A stretch of DNA of 15,943 bases from DSXF01 sp964387495 (lineage in GTDB: Bacteria > Chloroflexota > Anaerolineae > Anaerolineales > Villigracilaceae). A program made the position numbers and the translations under genes. The notes under the pieces are model-generated. The model was not told the DNA's origin, did not search any database, and saw only the letters and a list, made by a program, of their open reading frames with translations. The stretch lies in assembly GCA_964387495.1 (NCBI GenBank), contig CAYLXB010000075.1, forward strand, positions 1 through 15,943, in the 5' to 3' direction. This document shows positions 14,159-15,943 of the stretch, piece by piece (the stretch's first letter is position 1; each line of letters opens with the position of its first letter).

Positions 14159-15943
14159 TATGACACCTCCGTTACTTCTGTTACTTCGAAGGATTTCATC
14201 ACTCGCATTGCTCCGATCATCTCGGCCACGATCTGATCGTCAGTGAAGTGCTTGAGGGTGATGGACTTGGGCAGGCAGGTGCCCACGCAGGTGCCGCAGC
14301 CCTTGCACAGCGCCTCCTGGACATAGGCCTTGCCCTTGTCTTCCAGGTAGATGATGGCCTGGTAGGGGCAGGAGGCGATACATTCTTTGCAGCCCACGCA
14401 GGTGGTTTCGTCCACGATGGCTGTGGCAGCCTCGATCTCTTTCTCGCCCTGTCCGATGATGGAGAGCACACGGGCGGCTGCCGCAGCACCCTGAGCTACG
14501 CTGGCAGGGATGTCTTTCGGGCCCTGGCAGGCGCCGGCGACGAATACGCCGTCGGTCATGGTGGCCACCGGGTCCAGCTTGGGATGCCGTTCGATGAACC
14601 AGTCGTCTGCACTGCAGGAGATGCCGAACTTCTGGGCAACTTCCTTGGAATCGGCGCGGGCTTCGAGGCCAGCCGAGAGAATGACCATGTCCACCGGGAT
14701 GCGGCGCTGTTTTCCGACCAGGGTGTCTTCCACCTGAACGATGATCTTGCCTTCTTCGCCGGGTTCACGGGCGGCGTCGGTGATCTCAGCCACTTTGCCG
14801 CGCACCATGTTGACGCCTTCGTGGATGATGCGTTGGTAGAACTCGTCGTAGGTCTTGGCCGGGGTGCGCATGTCAATATAGAACTGGTAGACTTCGCCGC
14901 CGGTCTTTTCCTTGACCAGGTGAGCAAACTTCAGGCTCTGCATACAGCAGATGGCCGAGCAGTAGTTGTGGTAATTCTTGTCGCGGCTGCCCACGCAGTG
15001 AATGACCGCCACACTCTTCGGCTGGGTGACGCCATCGCGCAGAACGACCCTGCCCATGGTCGGGCCGGCGGCATTGGTCATGCGCTCGAACTCCAGGCTG
15101 GTGAAGACATTTGCCAGGCGTCCGTAGCCGTAGTTGGGGATCTTGCGGGCGTCGAACAAGTCGTAGCCGGTGGCCAGGATGATGTTGCCGACCTTGACGG
15201 TCATGATTTCATCCTGCTGGTCGAACTTGATGGCGCCGGTCGGGCAGAACTTCTCGCAGGCCTTGCAGGTGCCTTTTTGGAAATAGGTGCAGTTCTCGTG
15301 GTCGATGACCGGGTACTTGGGAACGGCCTGGGGGAAGGGCACGTAGACGGCCTTGCGATAGCCGAGCCCGGCTTCGAAGACATTGTCCACCACCTTCTTG
15401 GGGCATTTTTCCCAGCACACACCGCAGCCGGTGCAAGCGACCTCGTCAATATAGCGGGCGCGCTTGCGGATGGTGACGGTGAAATTGCCGATATAGCCAT
15501 CCACCTTCTCCACCTCGCTCCAGGTGAGCAGGGTGATGTTCTTATGATTGCCGGCATCGAACATCTTGGGGGTCAGGATGCAGGCCGAGCAGTCCAGGGT
15601 GGGGAAGGTCTTGTCGAACTGGGCCATGTGCCCGCCGATGGAGGGTTCACGCTCCACCAGGTAGACATGCTTGCCGCTGTCGGCGATCTCCAGCGCGGCC
15701 TGGATGCCGGTCACGCCGCCGCCGACCACCAGCACATTCGGGTCGATCGGGACAAAGAGCGATTCCAGCGGCTGCTGGTAAGCCACACGTCCGACGGCCG
15801 CCGCCACCAGGGCCTTGGCCTTTTTGGTGGCTTCTTCCTTATCGGTGGTGACCCAGGAGTCCTGCTCGCGGATATTGGTCATCTCGAACAGGTAGGGGTT
15901 CAACCCGGCGCGTGAGCAGGCGCCTCGGAAGGTCTTCTCGTGC
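14158..15943 (-). CDS. hdrA: HdrA-type heterodisulfide reductase flavoprotein subunit (5' end beyond window)
   Basis: HdrA is the FAD and Fe-S subunit at which electrons are bifurcated in heterodisulfide reductase complexes. The frame stays open to the window edge. The TTG at 15901-15903 is an internal Leu, since the preceding codons read HEKTFRGACSRAG, matching the HE-x-TFR..C..AGLNPYLFEM block of HdrA; about 90 N-terminal residues are missing. Numbering from that Leu: FAD-binding VVGGGVTG (59-66), E-x-x-x-x-IGG (86-91), the HdrA signature DCSACILTPKM (104-114), inserted ferredoxin motifs CTGCGVCWEKCP (157-168) and C-x7-C-x2-C-x3-CP (205-221), CVGSRD (303-308) with YCSAICC, and C-terminal ferredoxin motifs CVGCKECIASCP (502-513) and CKGCGTCVGTC (533-543). 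The position often Cys in REQCSW is Asp15. TAATG overlap with mvhD couples the two. HdrB and HdrC may lie to the right or be absent. Confidence 0.95.
   Translation of the reverse strand, partial: HEKTFRGACSRAGLNPYLFEMTNIREQDSWVTTDKEEATKKAKALVAAAVGRVAYQQPLESLFVPIDPNVLVVGGGVTGIQAALEIADSGKHVYLVEREPSIGGHMAQFDKTFPTLDCSACILTPKMFDAGNHKNITLLTWSEVEKVDGYIGNFTVTIRKRARYIDEVACTGCGVCWEKCPKKVVDNVFEAGLGYRKAVYVPFPQAVPKYPVIDHENCTYFQKGTCKACEKFCPTGAIKFDQQDEIMTVKVGNIILATGYDLFDARKIPNYGYGRLANVFTSLEFERMTNAAGPTMGRVVLRDGVTQPKSVAVIHCVGSRDKNYHNYCSAICCMQSLKFAHLVKEKTGGEVYQFYIDMRTPAKTYDEFYQRIIHEGVNMVRGKVAEITDAAREPGEEGKIIVQVEDTLVGKQRRIPVDMVILSAGLEARADSKEVAQKFGISCSADDWFIERHPKLDPVATMTDGVFVAGACQGPKDIPASVAQGAAAAARVLSIIGQGEKEIEAATAIVDETTCVGCKECIASCPYQAIIYLEDKGKAYVQEALCKGCGTCVGTCLPKSITLKHFTDDQIVAEMIGAMRVMKSFEVTEVTEVS

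Noticed and set aside
15901..15903. TTG as the start codon of hdrA
   Set aside because: Thirteen upstream codons to the window edge match conserved HdrA sequence, so the TTG is internal.
14248..15915. Long plus-strand open frame (555 codons) opposite hdrA
   Set aside because: The minus-strand frame encodes HdrA with all its Fe-S and FAD motifs; the plus-strand product is an Asp/Gly/Val-rich shadow caused by high GC at third positions.
1..15943. CRISPR arrays, insertion sequences, tRNA or rRNA genes
   Set aside because: No regularly spaced direct repeats, no transposase or terminal inverted repeats, and no tRNA- or rRNA-like sequence was seen on either strand.

Overview
The window looks like chromosomal DNA from a GC-rich, strictly anaerobic bacterium. 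The gene styles (FHA/winged-helix regulator, eukaryotic-type Ser/Thr kinase with membrane repeats, polymer-forming membrane protein, HdrA/MvhD next to a formate dehydrogenase) would fit an Anaerolineae-like Chloroflexota. That assignment is an inference from gene content only; no rRNA or tRNA gene is present. Almost everything is on the minus strand. The only complete plus-strand gene is at 3836-5149.

Right part (about 8461-15943, transcribed right to left): a formate-metabolism operon. It begins with hdrA, cut by the window edge, then mvhD, a 274-residue dicluster iron-sulfur protein, and a selenocysteine-containing formate dehydrogenase catalytic subunit. A ferritin-like protein, the FdhD sulfurtransferase and a FocA-type formate channel follow. 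hdrA/mvhD overlap in TAATG and mvhD/dicluster protein in ATGA. The formate dehydrogenase looks split in two by a TGA at 12508-12510. However, the halves share a frame, the TGA sits exactly at the Sec140 site of E. coli FdhF, and a SECIS-like hairpin follows with the expected U17, G23 and U24. I annotate one 681-residue selenoprotein. Together the genes suggest formate oxidation or CO2 reduction wired through MvhD into HdrA, possibly electron-bifurcating, with formate import or export by FocA. HdrB and HdrC are not in the window. The operon ends at a strong intrinsic terminator (8461-8494).

Middle part (about 5235-8449): a CBS-domain protein and a stand-alone cyclic-nucleotide-binding-fold protein form a two-gene unit behind their own clear sigma70-type promoter, just past the focA terminator. 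Next are an MFS transporter with a 14-bp terminator hairpin and an unrecognised protein anchored at both ends by membrane segments.

Left part (1-5149): a signal-peptide-bearing protein with bactofilin-like repeats and several membrane helices (plus strand) diverges from a YjbQ/UPF0047-family enzyme. Downstream of that enzyme come an FHA plus winged-helix regulator, a Ser/Thr protein kinase and a small membrane protein. The kinase tail and the membrane protein share a repeat built around W-x2-W-x3-W, so these last genes probably form one signalling unit. A bidirectional terminator near 72-112 separates them from the end of a possible plus-strand gene at the left edge.
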